Made by a program: the position numbers and the translations under genes. The notes below the pieces were generated by a model. It was not told where the DNA came from. It was given only the letters and a program-made list of their open reading frames with translations, and made no database searches. A stretch of 19,236 nt of DNA from Ignavibacteriaceae bacterium (GTDB lineage: Bacteria > Bacteroidota > Ignavibacteria > Ignavibacteriales > Ignavibacteriaceae): the NCBI GenBank assembly GCA_025449775.1, contig JANWIS010000117.1, positions 1 to 19,236 on the forward strand, in the 5' to 3' direction. Position 1 is the stretch's first letter. Every line of letters starts with the position of its first letter. Of this stretch, positions 7,731-14,849 are shown piece after piece.

Positions 7731-8570
7731 ATGAGCTTCTATCCTCAACCGAATAAATACCAATGTGGTCCTTTTGCATTAAAGTATGCACTTGTTATGC
7801 TTGGAATATTTGCAAGCGAAAAATCCATTGCAAGGAAAGCAGGTAGTTCATGGTGGTACGGAACAGATGAAATCGGACTGGCTAAAGCTGCTAACTATTA
7901 TGACTGCCGATTGAAATATTTCCGCCGTGAAGTTGGACAGGACGGAATTAAAGTTCTCATACAACATCTGAAGAAAGGATTCCCATGCATACTCAGTGTT
8001 GATAAATGGGAACACTGGTTTACTGTTATTAATTGGCAGCAGGGAAAATTTGTTCTCATTGACAGTTCGAAGGACAAAGTAATAAATATTTATTCTTCCA
8101 AACAGCTGCTCAACAGATGGAAATTTATTGATCCTGAAGATGAATTCAGAAGTTTTGACGGATATGCTTTAATACCAAACTTTAAAATCCGTACACGTGC
8201 TAAATTTACTCTTGCAAAAGCAAAACACGTTATGCAGAAGAAGAACAGTGATCTTGCCAAGCACTGGGATACTTACTTTGATGACTTGATTGCAATATGC
8301 AGACCCAGAACAGCAACTTCAATCCATACTATTTCATTCGGAGAATTTTTGAGAAGATATGAAAAGATGGTAATTCATGAAATAGAATACTGGCATGGAA
8401 TTCCTTCTTACGGTGAGCTGAGAAATATTGTGGATAAAATGAAATTTATCGCCGACGTTTATAATCTTGTCATATACATTGATGAGCACAAAAAAGCTTT
8501 GGTTGATATCACCAGCCTGATGATGATGTATGCTTGTGGAAAATACGGAATGGATAAAATTTATATATAA
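7731..8570 (+). CDS. C39-like (papain-fold) cysteine peptidase with an uncharacterised C-terminal region
   Basis: The first 150 residues of this 279-residue protein form a peptidase C39-like domain. The nucleophile Cys is C12 in NKYQCGPFALKYAL, the His is H95 in WEHWFTVI and the Asp is D111 in FVLIDSS, the correct triad order. No signal peptide or membrane segment is present and there is no attached ABC exporter, so it is not a bacteriocin transporter-peptidase. It probably acts in the cytoplasm. Residues 155-279 are a basic, helix-rich region I do not recognise (GEFLRRYEKMVIHEIEYWHG is its most distinctive part). It diverges from the ATP-grasp gene and is followed 17 bp later by the isochorismatase-family gene. 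It could process or reverse the bond made by the ligase; that is an inference from adjacency only. Confidence 0.78.
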   Translation: MSFYPQPNKYQCGPFALKYALVMLGIFASEKSIARKAGSSWWYGTDEIGLAKAANYYDCRLKYFRREVGQDGIKVLIQHLKKGFPCILSVDKWEHWFTVINWQQGKFVLIDSSKDKVINIYSSKQLLNRWKFIDPEDEFRSFDGYALIPNFKIRTRAKFTLAKAKHVMQKKNSDLAKHWDTYFDDLIAICRPRTATSIHTISFGEFLRRYEKMVIHEIEYWHGIPSYGELRNIVDKMKFIADVYNLVIYIDEHKKALVDITSLMMMYACGKYGMDKIYI

Positions 8571-8587
8571 ATTTTTTAAGTCAAAGA

Positions 8588-9154
8588 ATGGAAGAATTTA
8601 AAAGATTTAATAAGCTACTCACACCGGGAACAACCGCACTTTTAATAATTGATATACAGGAAAGAATCCTTCCCGTAATAAATAACTTCCAGCGAGTTGT
8701 TGATAACACTATAAAATTAATCAGAGGATTCAAAGTTTTAGAATCTCCCGTTTATTTCACTGAACAATACACAAAAGGTCTCGGCACAACAATACAACCA
8801 ATTAAAAATGAACTGGGCGATATTAAACCATTCGATAAAATGTCATTCAGCTGTTCGGGAGCTGGGAATTTATTTGAAGAATTAAGAAGAAAAAACTTAT
8901 CACAGATCGTAATCTGTGGAATCGAAGCTCACGTTTGTGTTCAGCAGTCAGTTCTGGATTTAATTGAAAATGATTTTAAAGTAAGTCTTGCTGCTGATGG
9001 TGTCTCTTCCCGAAAAGAAATAGATTATAGCTTCGCCATTGAACGGATGCGACAACACGGTGCTGAAATTTCAACTACCGAATCAATCCTGTTTGAGATG
9101 CTAAACATCTGCGGAACTCCGCAATTTAAGGAAATATCAAAGCTGGTTAAGTAA
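8588..9154 (+). CDS. Isochorismatase-family cysteine hydrolase
   Basis: This 188-residue cytosolic hydrolase has the family triad: D22 in LLIIDIQERILP, K84 in FDKMSFSC, and nucleophile C117 in ICGIEAHVCVQQS. The cis-peptide-containing GIEAHVCV motif is clear. Its overall form matches the YcaC/ISOC1-2-like branch rather than true isochorismatases attached to siderophore synthesis, and no siderophore genes are nearby. Members cleave amides or hydrolyse small C-N substrates, for example nicotinamidases. The substrate here is not predictable. It starts 17 bp after the C39-like peptidase stop with no strong ribosome site, so the two are probably co-transcribed. After its stop lies a 259-bp noncoding region that carries the sigma-54 promoter of the next gene. 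Confidence 0.88.
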   Translation: MEEFKRFNKLLTPGTTALLIIDIQERILPVINNFQRVVDNTIKLIRGFKVLESPVYFTEQYTKGLGTTIQPIKNELGDIKPFDKMSFSCSGAGNLFEELRRKNLSQIVICGIEAHVCVQQSVLDLIENDFKVSLAADGVSSRKEIDYSFAIERMRQHGAEISTTESILFEMLNICGTPQFKEISKLVK

Positions 9155-9295
9155 ACGTCAATTTCATCACCCCAATTATCTGAACATCTTATCCTGCCTC
9201 TTTTTTTTCAACTTTAGTACTCAATCCTATTTTGGAACAGCAAAAAAAAATTGCGATTTAGTGATAATTCCTTAATACACAAAGTAATTTTTACG

Positions 9296-9403
9296 AAAGA
9301 ATTGATAAAAAAAAATTGTATGCATTGCTTGAATAAAAGTAAGCATGGCACAGCGCTTGCCATATCTAGTAACTAATTGTAAATATTTATTAAAGAATTG
9401 ATA
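9296..9403 (+). repeat. Pair of 12-bp direct repeats flanking the sigma-54 promoter
   Basis: AAAGAATTGATA occurs at 9296-9307 and again at 9392-9403, spaced 96 bp. The second copy sits in the predicted 5' untranslated region just before the ribosome site. In AT-rich DNA this may be chance. Confidence 0.35.
9346..9360 (+). promoter_or_regulatory. Sigma-54 (RpoN) promoter, -24/-12 type
   Basis: TGGCAC-AGCGC-TTGC at 9346-9360 matches the RpoN consensus (TGGCAC, five bases, TTGC). The invariant GG (9347-9348) and GC (9359-9360) are separated by exactly 10 bp. Transcription would begin near 9371, about 43 nt upstream of the TPR gene start. Such promoters need an AAA+ enhancer-binding activator. 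An imperfect inverted repeat (9321-9330 with 9341-9350) and two nine-A tracts followed by TTG (9242-9253 and 9307-9318) lie upstream and could help binding or bending, but no activator site is identified. Confidence 0.85.
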
Positions 9404-9413
9404 TCAGGATTTT

Positions 9414-10649
9414 TTGAAAAATCCATTTAAAAATACACATCCTATTGTTGAAGAAGCTCTAAAAAATTTTTTTGATAAAGCTGAAAAGGAGGATTTCTCC
9501 AGAGTTCTTACAGGAGACACTAAATCCGCAAGCGTTACAAAGGACGCTAAAGTATTACATCAAATCAATCACGAGATAAACTCAGGTACACAAACACGCT
9601 ACCAGTTGGATCTTCTTATAACATTTGCTGAATCCAGATACCAGTCAGAAAAATTAATTGAGTTTCTGATTTATCTCGGACAGCTGACAATCACTTCCGG
9701 CGAAAACCAGATCGCAATAGAAATTCATGAGAAGATTTTGAATTTATGTAGTGGTAAGAATGGCACCGCTGATATTGCGGCAAATGCATTATTGTCAATC
9801 GGAGAAATTTACAGCCGACAGGCACAATGGGATTTAAGCATAAATTATCTGGATAAAGCTTCTCAGATATTTCAGGATCAAAACGATGTTAAGGGTAGTA
9901 TTCATTGTGAAAATATTCACGGAACAATTCAAGGCGACCAGGGGAATCTGGAAAAAGCAAAAGAGCACTTTGAAAATGCTTTAAAAACTGTAGAAGCAGT
10001 TAAAGACATGGCACTTATCGGAAAGATTGAAATCAATCTTGGAATTATCAACAATATGCAGAGCAATTACGACGAGGCATTGTCATATCTTAAAAGAGCT
10101 TTACTCAACTTTGAAAAACTACGCGATCCAAAAAGAATTACAGAGGTAAAACAAAACCTCGGAATGGTTTACACAAAGAAGAAAGAATATTCAGCAGCAA
10201 TAAGTGAATTTGATGATAGCATTGATGCATCAATCAGGTCAAACTATTTACAGAACCTTGGAATAGCTTACATCAATAAAGCATACGTCTATACTAATCT
10301 AAAAGATTTGGATCTTGCAGAAGCATTTTGCAATAAAGCAATGGAAATTGCCTACCGGATTAACGACAAATTATCTATTGCTGAAGTTTATAAGATAAAA
10401 GGAATAATCGGCAGGAACAGGAATAATATTGAAGCATCGGAAAGTTCTTTGCTTACAAGTTACCGTTTGAACAAAGAACTTGGCAACCAGCTCAATCTTG
10501 CTGAAACTGCTTTAGAGCTTGGTATTCTTTATAAACAAAAAGGCGAAGCCGATAAAAGAAATCAATATTTGATTGAAGCTTTAAGTTACTTTAGAAAAAT
10601 TAATTCTAAAGCAGATATTGAAGATCTTGAAAAGCTGATACGAAGTTAG
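9414..10649 (+). CDS. TPR-repeat protein, cytosolic, under a sigma-54 promoter
   Basis: This is a 411-residue soluble protein without signal peptide or membrane segment. From about residue 115 to the end it is built of tandem tetratricopeptide repeats of roughly 40 residues with the usual W/L-G-Y-A-F-A-P pattern. Examples are units around ALLSIGEIYSRQAQW, IEINLGIINNMQSNYDEAL, VKQNLGMVYTKKKEYSAAI, AYINKAYVYTNLKDL and ALELGILYKQKGEADK. The first 110 residues are helical and unassigned. The start must be TTG 9414: an in-frame stop lies at 9399-9401, no ATG follows early, and AGGA (9406-9409) is 4 nt upstream. TPR proteins of this kind act as scaffolds or peptide-binding regulators; nothing here shows the partner. 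Dependence on RpoN suggests expression is tied to a specific signal. It stands alone, with a terminator after it. Confidence 0.85.
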   Translation: MKNPFKNTHPIVEEALKNFFDKAEKEDFSRVLTGDTKSASVTKDAKVLHQINHEINSGTQTRYQLDLLITFAESRYQSEKLIEFLIYLGQLTITSGENQIAIEIHEKILNLCSGKNGTADIAANALLSIGEIYSRQAQWDLSINYLDKASQIFQDQNDVKGSIHCENIHGTIQGDQGNLEKAKEHFENALKTVEAVKDMALIGKIEINLGIINNMQSNYDEALSYLKRALLNFEKLRDPKRITEVKQNLGMVYTKKKEYSAAISEFDDSIDASIRSNYLQNLGIAYINKAYVYTNLKDLDLAEAFCNKAMEIAYRINDKLSIAEVYKIKGIIGRNRNNIEASESSLLTSYRLNKELGNQLNLAETALELGILYKQKGEADKRNQYLIEALSYFRKINSKADIEDLEKLIRS

Positions 10650-10720
10650 TTTAAAAATCCTTCCGAATAATTTCGTACCATATTCTAACCAAAACATTTT
10701 TTCTATTCCGGATTTAAAAA

Positions 10721-10757
10721 TAAAAAAGCCTGCCATTCGAAATAGCAGGCTGTTTTA
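10721..10757 (-). terminator. Hairpin terminator between convergent TPR and YIP1 genes
   Basis: AGCCTGC (10727-10733) pairs perfectly with GCAGGCT (10745-10751) around an 11-nt loop. On the minus strand the stem is followed by a T-rich tract (complement of the A-run 10721-10727), so it best serves the YIP1 transcript. On the plus strand GTTTT follows, giving weaker bidirectional function for the TPR gene. Confidence 0.85.
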
Positions 10758-10771
10758 AAAATCATTTAATA

Positions 10772-11365
10772 TCAATATGACATCATAGCAGAAAGCAAGC
10801 TTAATCCGAATATTGTCATCAAAATTGATGTAAGGATTAAAGAAATAATCCAATAAACTGCAACAAGAACTACAATGCTCACTAACATATAAACTACTTT
10901 TTTATCTTCTGGAGTTTTCATTAAAGGTGAAAGACCAAGATATACAAGGAACAAAGCATATAATCCAAGTAGGAAAGAAAGCCATCCGATTGCCGGCAGG
11001 ATGTTCAGGATTCCGAATACCCAGATAGGCGTCATTGAATAAGCAACAAGCTGAACTGCTCTGCCCATATTCTTCGTAGAACCGAAACTTCCAGCAAGGG
11101 CATCTATTACAAAGCCCGCTATCAGTACTGAAAGGAAAGCATTTATCAACTGGACAAGACCAAGTGCAATACCATAAGTGAAGGACGTAAAACCCAGAAT
11201 TCCGATTGCACCCCAACCGATAATAGTTGCAAGAGTTGGAATTAAAGCGAGCGGAAGAACATAACCGAAAAGAATCTGCTGTATATTTGGTTCTTCCGCA
11301 GCAACAGATCCCCACTCGGTTTTAGGTGTTACAATCATATTTTTGGCTCGTTCTACGAGATTCAT
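10772..11365 (-). CDS. YIP1-family integral membrane protein
   Basis: This 197-residue protein opens with NLVERAKNMIVTPKTEW, the usual entry into bacterial Yip1/DUF1282-type proteins. It then has about five hydrophobic segments (roughly 30-50, 55-85, 107-127, 128-148 and 157-190). A conserved-looking polar loop with AGSFGSTKN (91-99) lies between the second and third. Bacterial YIP1 proteins are inner-membrane proteins of poorly known function; the eukaryotic relatives work in vesicle traffic. A strong ribosome site (AAGGAG, complement of 11372-11377) sits 6 nt before the ATG. It follows the acidic lipoprotein gene by 43 bp on the same strand and ends at a terminator, so the two probably form an operon. 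Family call good, role unknown. Confidence 0.83.
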   Translation of the reverse strand: MNLVERAKNMIVTPKTEWGSVAAEEPNIQQILFGYVLPLALIPTLATIIGWGAIGILGFTSFTYGIALGLVQLINAFLSVLIAGFVIDALAGSFGSTKNMGRAVQLVAYSMTPIWVFGILNILPAIGWLSFLLGLYALFLVYLGLSPLMKTPEDKKVVYMLVSIVVLVAVYWIISLILTSILMTIFGLSLLSAMMSY

Positions 11366-11408
11366 AAGCTACTCCTTTATATGTTGATATTAATTAACGA
11401 GAGATTTT

Positions 11409-12062
11409 TTACTCAGATATTTCCCCAACATCTTTCATACCTTCGAGCTTACTAATATCAATCCCATCGAGTGCTGCCATAATAAAATCCATTGGTACGT
11501 TACTTCCATCTATTGAAACCATAAAACGGTTTGCAACCAGAACATCAATAGTGCCACTTTGATATTGATTATCATAACTTTCAAAAGCTTTATGTCCTTT
11601 ATACTTTGTAGTTTTTTCATAACCGGTTTCAGTCTCTTTATCAACTTCAACCATTGTCCAACCCCATGCAGCAATACCTCCCCATCCTGTAGCTCCGCCA
11701 AAATCCATGATTTCAACATTCACATATTTTACTCCGTCTTCCGAGCTATAATCTGCTTTTGCTTGTGAAACTGTAAATCCCATTGCACTGTTTTTTTCTC
11801 CGGAAGAATTATTTCTTTTCAGATCACCGAGTGTTTCAGGCAATAATACTTTCAATTCTCTGAAATCAACCACCTCATATTTTTTTCCCTGTTCCATACT
11901 CTTCTGCATCTCTTCAACATTTTCAGCAAATTCATCCAAACTTTTTATTCCTGTCTTATCATCTGTTTGATCGTCACCTGGCTGGTTCTCATTACTTTTT
12001 CCGCAACCGAGAAATAAAATTAATATGGAGAAGAGAATGATTGAAACTGAATCTTTCAGCAT
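11409..12062 (-). CDS. Acidic envelope lipoprotein of unknown function
   Basis: I do not recognise a named family. The 217-residue product has a signal peptide with lipobox LFLGC (Cys 20), then a low-complexity acidic linker (GKSNENQPGDDQTDDKTG) and a short helical segment with EFAENVEEMQKSMEQGKKYE (about 44-63). A compact domain of about 150 residues follows, with a glycine- and tryptophan-rich core (FGGATGWGGIAAWGWTM). The ribosome site is excellent: AAGGAGG (complement of 12067-12073), 4 nt before the ATG. It is the first gene of an apparent two-gene operon with the YIP1 membrane protein, hinting that the lipoprotein works at the inner- or outer-membrane face together with it. Expression and lipidation are convincing. 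Function is open. Confidence 0.75.
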   Translation of the reverse strand: MLKDSVSIILFSILILFLGCGKSNENQPGDDQTDDKTGIKSLDEFAENVEEMQKSMEQGKKYEVVDFRELKVLLPETLGDLKRNNSSGEKNSAMGFTVSQAKADYSSEDGVKYVNVEIMDFGGATGWGGIAAWGWTMVEVDKETETGYEKTTKYKGHKAFESYDNQYQSGTIDVLVANRFMVSIDGSNVPMDFIMAALDGIDISKLEGMKDVGEISE

Positions 12063-12257
12063 ATTGCCTCCTTGAAAGGTAAATTATTTAGGTAAAGTTT
12101 GCCCTCAAAACTTACTAAGGATAACTACTTGGTGATTTTCATTACCAAATAATTAATCCACATAAAAACTTAATAAAAATAGGCAATTGATACAATATTA
12201 AATATTAAGATTTATCCCTGTTTGCGAGTAATAACTATTAAACTTTTTCAGTTTCAT

Positions 12258-13739
12258 TTAATTGAACCGACGAATTTTTTTGATTGTTTCCTGATAACAA
12301 TCGGTTATTAAATTCCATGCTTTCTTAACATGTTCTTCCTGTGTACGCAATCCGGAAATACAAATTCTTATAACATACTTACCATCGAGCTTTGTATGAG
12401 ATAAAAAAAGTTTTCCTGTTTGATTTATTCTTTCAAGAAGATTTTTGTTAAATGCATCAAGTGCTTCCTGACTATTTATTTTTTCAGGAACAGCCCTGAA
12501 ACAAACTACTCCAAATTCAACCGGAGAAATTAATTCAAACTCCCGGTTATCTTCTATCCAGCCGGCAAAAAGTTTAGCTAAGCGAATATGTTCTCTAATC
12601 CGTTTCTGAAGTCCTTCAACTCCAAAATAACGGATTATAAACCAGGGTTTAAGAGATCTGAATCTTCTGCCAAGCTGAATGCCATAATCCATAAAGTTTG
12701 TCAACTTATCTTTTGATGTATCGAGATATTCAGAACTAAGATTGAATGCACGCTTGAGTACTTCAGGTTTCATTGTGAACAGCAGACTATAATCGATTGG
12801 AGTAAACATCCACTTGTGGGGATTAATTACCAAAGAATCTGCTTTTTCAATTCCTTTAAATATCCATTGCATCTCCGGGAGAATTGAAGCTGTTCCTGCA
12901 TAAGCAGCATCAACATGAAGCCATACATTTTCATTTTTACAAATTGTTCCGATTTCATCTACAGGATCAACGCTTGTGGAAGATGTTGTTCCAACAGTCG
13001 CAACTACACAACAAGGAAGCCAACCGTTTTTCTTATCATCTTCGATTGCTTCTTTCAGCTTTCCTGATATCATTCTGAATTTATTATCGACAGGAATTTT
13101 TTTAATAGATTCCAAACCGAATCCCAAAGCAACTACCGATTTATCAATCGAGAAATGCGATTCCTGTGATGTATAAATTCTTAATCGTGGTACATCATTT
13201 CTGCCAGCCATACCTTTCTCCCTGATTTTAAGATGTGAAAGCTGTTCGCGAGCTGCAGAAATTGCATGGAATGAGCTCGTCGATGCTGTATCGTAAACTA
13301 TTCCCCAGAAATTTTCAGGGAGATTAAAAATTTTTCTATACCAGATTATCATTGCTTCTTCAAGTTCAGTTGCTGACGGACAAGTGTGCCAGGCCATTCC
13401 ATTTATATTTAATCCGGCACTCAGAAGTTCAGCAAGAATTCCCGGACCACTGGAAGTTGAATTGAAGTACGCCATAAAGTCAGGATGGTTCCAATGAGTA
13501 ATTCCTTTCATCAGAACTTCATCCAGATCTGTAAAAATATTTTCTGTCATCTCACCTGTTAAAGGAGGGTTTTTCTGAATAGAATTTTTTATCTCACCAT
13601 ATTTTATTTGTGGAAGAACGGGATATTTTTCTATTTCTGACAAATAATTCGCAATCCAATCAATCATTTTATAACCATTTTCCTTGAACTTATCGACAGG
13701 CATATCTCCAAACGCCGGAATTTTATTTTCAGTTTTCAT
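12258..13739 (-). CDS. Group II PLP-dependent decarboxylase (aromatic-L-amino-acid decarboxylase-like)
   Basis: This 493-residue cytosolic enzyme has the full set of group II decarboxylase features. The N-terminal region includes HWNHPDFMAYFNSTSSGPGI (82-101). The cofactor-ring-stacking His is H195 in SQESHFS, the pyridine-nitrogen Asp is D277 in HVDAAYAG, and the Schiff-base Lys is K309 in NPHKWMFTPIDYS. The length fits aromatic amino acid decarboxylases (about 480 residues) such as DOPA, tryptophan or tyrosine decarboxylases. The exact substrate cannot be told by eye. No amine transporter or antiporter gene is adjacent, so it does not look like an acid-resistance pair. It is transcribed alone, divergent from the Sco1 gene across 97 bp, with an AT-rich 195-bp region after it. 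No Shine-Dalgarno site precedes the ATG. Confidence 0.9.
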   Translation of the reverse strand: MKTENKIPAFGDMPVDKFKENGYKMIDWIANYLSEIEKYPVLPQIKYGEIKNSIQKNPPLTGEMTENIFTDLDEVLMKGITHWNHPDFMAYFNSTSSGPGILAELLSAGLNINGMAWHTCPSATELEEAMIIWYRKIFNLPENFWGIVYDTASTSSFHAISAAREQLSHLKIREKGMAGRNDVPRLRIYTSQESHFSIDKSVVALGFGLESIKKIPVDNKFRMISGKLKEAIEDDKKNGWLPCCVVATVGTTSSTSVDPVDEIGTICKNENVWLHVDAAYAGTASILPEMQWIFKGIEKADSLVINPHKWMFTPIDYSLLFTMKPEVLKRAFNLSSEYLDTSKDKLTNFMDYGIQLGRRFRSLKPWFIIRYFGVEGLQKRIREHIRLAKLFAGWIEDNREFELISPVEFGVVCFRAVPEKINSQEALDAFNKNLLERINQTGKLFLSHTKLDGKYVIRICISGLRTQEEHVKKAWNLITDCYQETIKKIRRFN

Positions 13740-13836
13740 TTTAATAATTATTAATGGTGAAAGATTATTCTGTTTATTACGTATATAAAATTTAATAAGT
13801 TAGCTTCAGATATTTTAATTAATAATATTAAATAAA

Positions 13837-14427
13837 ATGATTATTAAGATTTTAGTTTCAACTATTCTGATACTTTCACTTAGTTCCTGCAAAAAGGAAC
13901 TACCTCTTGACAAGGATCTTACAAAAAAAAGTTATGAGCTTATCAACCAAGACAGTGTTGAGGCTATTTTTCCAAGTATTATAAATGGAAGTATAACTGT
14001 TATAGGATTTATTTTTACAAATTGTCCTGATATCTGCCCAATGACGATTAATAATATGTACCTGGTTGAAAAAAAACTTAATGATGAAGGCATCAATGAT
14101 ATAAAATTTGCTGCAATTAGTTTTGATCCCGAAAGAGATACACCGGAAATGCTGAAAAAATTTGCTCATACAAGAGAGTTAAATTTTCGGAACTGGATAC
14201 TATTAACAGGTGAGAAACCAGTTATTAATGATCTGCTAAAAAGGTTTGATGTCAAAGCCGTTAAGACCGATGAATATTTCGATGACAATGGTGAACAATC
14301 ATATTCGATGATGCATACAGACAGGATTTCATTAATAGACCAGAATGGAATTCTGAAAAAGAACTACAAAGGAAGCACACTGAATCTTGATGAAATAATT
14401 AATGATATAAAATATTTAAAGGATTAA
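13837..14427 (+). CDS. SCO1/SenC-family copper chaperone lipoprotein
   Basis: This is a 196-residue lipoprotein (lipobox LSSC, Cys 18) with a thioredoxin-like fold. The copper-binding CxxxC is C63/C67 in FTNCPDICPMT, and the third ligand is H160 in MMHTDRISLID. The SFDPERDTPE segment (95-104) is also diagnostic of the family. Sco proteins deliver copper to, or reduce the cysteines of, the CuA site of cytochrome c oxidase in the periplasm. A PCuAC copper-chaperone gene follows after 3 bp, an arrangement well known from oxidase-assembly operons. No oxidase subunit gene lies in the window. The start ATG at 13837 gives the complete signal; no ribosome site is evident. Confidence 0.93.
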   Translation: MIIKILVSTILILSLSSCKKELPLDKDLTKKSYELINQDSVEAIFPSIINGSITVIGFIFTNCPDICPMTINNMYLVEKKLNDEGINDIKFAAISFDPERDTPEMLKKFAHTRELNFRNWILLTGEKPVINDLLKRFDVKAVKTDEYFDDNGEQSYSMMHTDRISLIDQNGILKKNYKGSTLNLDEIINDIKYLKD

Positions 14428-14430
14428 ACA

Positions 14431-14829
14431 ATGATCATTTTATTAATTCTTTCACTGCTTTTCTTTCCTGAAGAAAAGATAAGTATTAAAGATGCATGGA
14501 TGAGACCGGCATCTGAAAAAATGACAACAGCTCTTTACTTTACAATAGAGAACAAAACCGGAACTGCTGATACTTTGTATAAAATTGTTTCAGGTATTTC
14601 TGAACGGATCGAGATGCATGAAACATACTCGGAAGGTGACATGTCCGGGATGAGAAAGGTTGAAATGATAGTTATTGAAGGAAAGAGTTCATTTGAACTT
14701 AAGCCTGGTTCACATCATGTTATGATAATGAAATTGAAAGCAAACATTAGCGATCGTGACACAGAAGAGTTTATTCTTCATTTCAAACAAGCCGGTGAAA
14801 TCAGAATTACTGTAAAAGCAAAAAAATAG
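14431..14829 (+). CDS. PCu(A)C periplasmic copper(I) chaperone
   Basis: This 132-residue secreted protein has a short hydrophobic N-terminus (about 1-12). The copper motif H-x10-M-x21-H-x-M is met exactly by H63, M74, H96 and M98. An AWMRPAS segment (22-28) near the N-terminus is also characteristic of the cupredoxin-like PCuAC fold. The family binds Cu(I) in the periplasm and works with Sco1 to metallate the CuA centre of cytochrome oxidase. The gene begins 3 bp after the Sco1 stop, with AAAGGA overlapping the end of sco, so the two are a co-translated pair. It converges with the HtpX gene, leaving 20 bp and no visible terminator. Confidence 0.94.
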   Translation: MIILLILSLLFFPEEKISIKDAWMRPASEKMTTALYFTIENKTGTADTLYKIVSGISERIEMHETYSEGDMSGMRKVEMIVIEGKSSFELKPGSHHVMIMKLKANISDRDTEEFILHFKQAGEIRITVKAKK

Positions 14830-14849
14830 TAATTGGAAATACTAATCGA

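Noticed and set aside
10902..11315. 137-residue minus-strand ORF overlapping the YIP1 gene in another frame
   Set aside because: It is Cys- and Ser-rich shadow translation of the YIP1 coding sequence, with no start signal.
12129..12148. Short inverted repeat TTGGT...ACCAA upstream of the lipoprotein gene
   Set aside because: Five base pairs with a 10-nt gap and no further support; cannot be called an operator.
12884..13176. Plus-strand ORFs within the decarboxylase gene
   Set aside because: They lie opposite a full-length conserved enzyme, have no ribosome sites and show no recognisable protein features.
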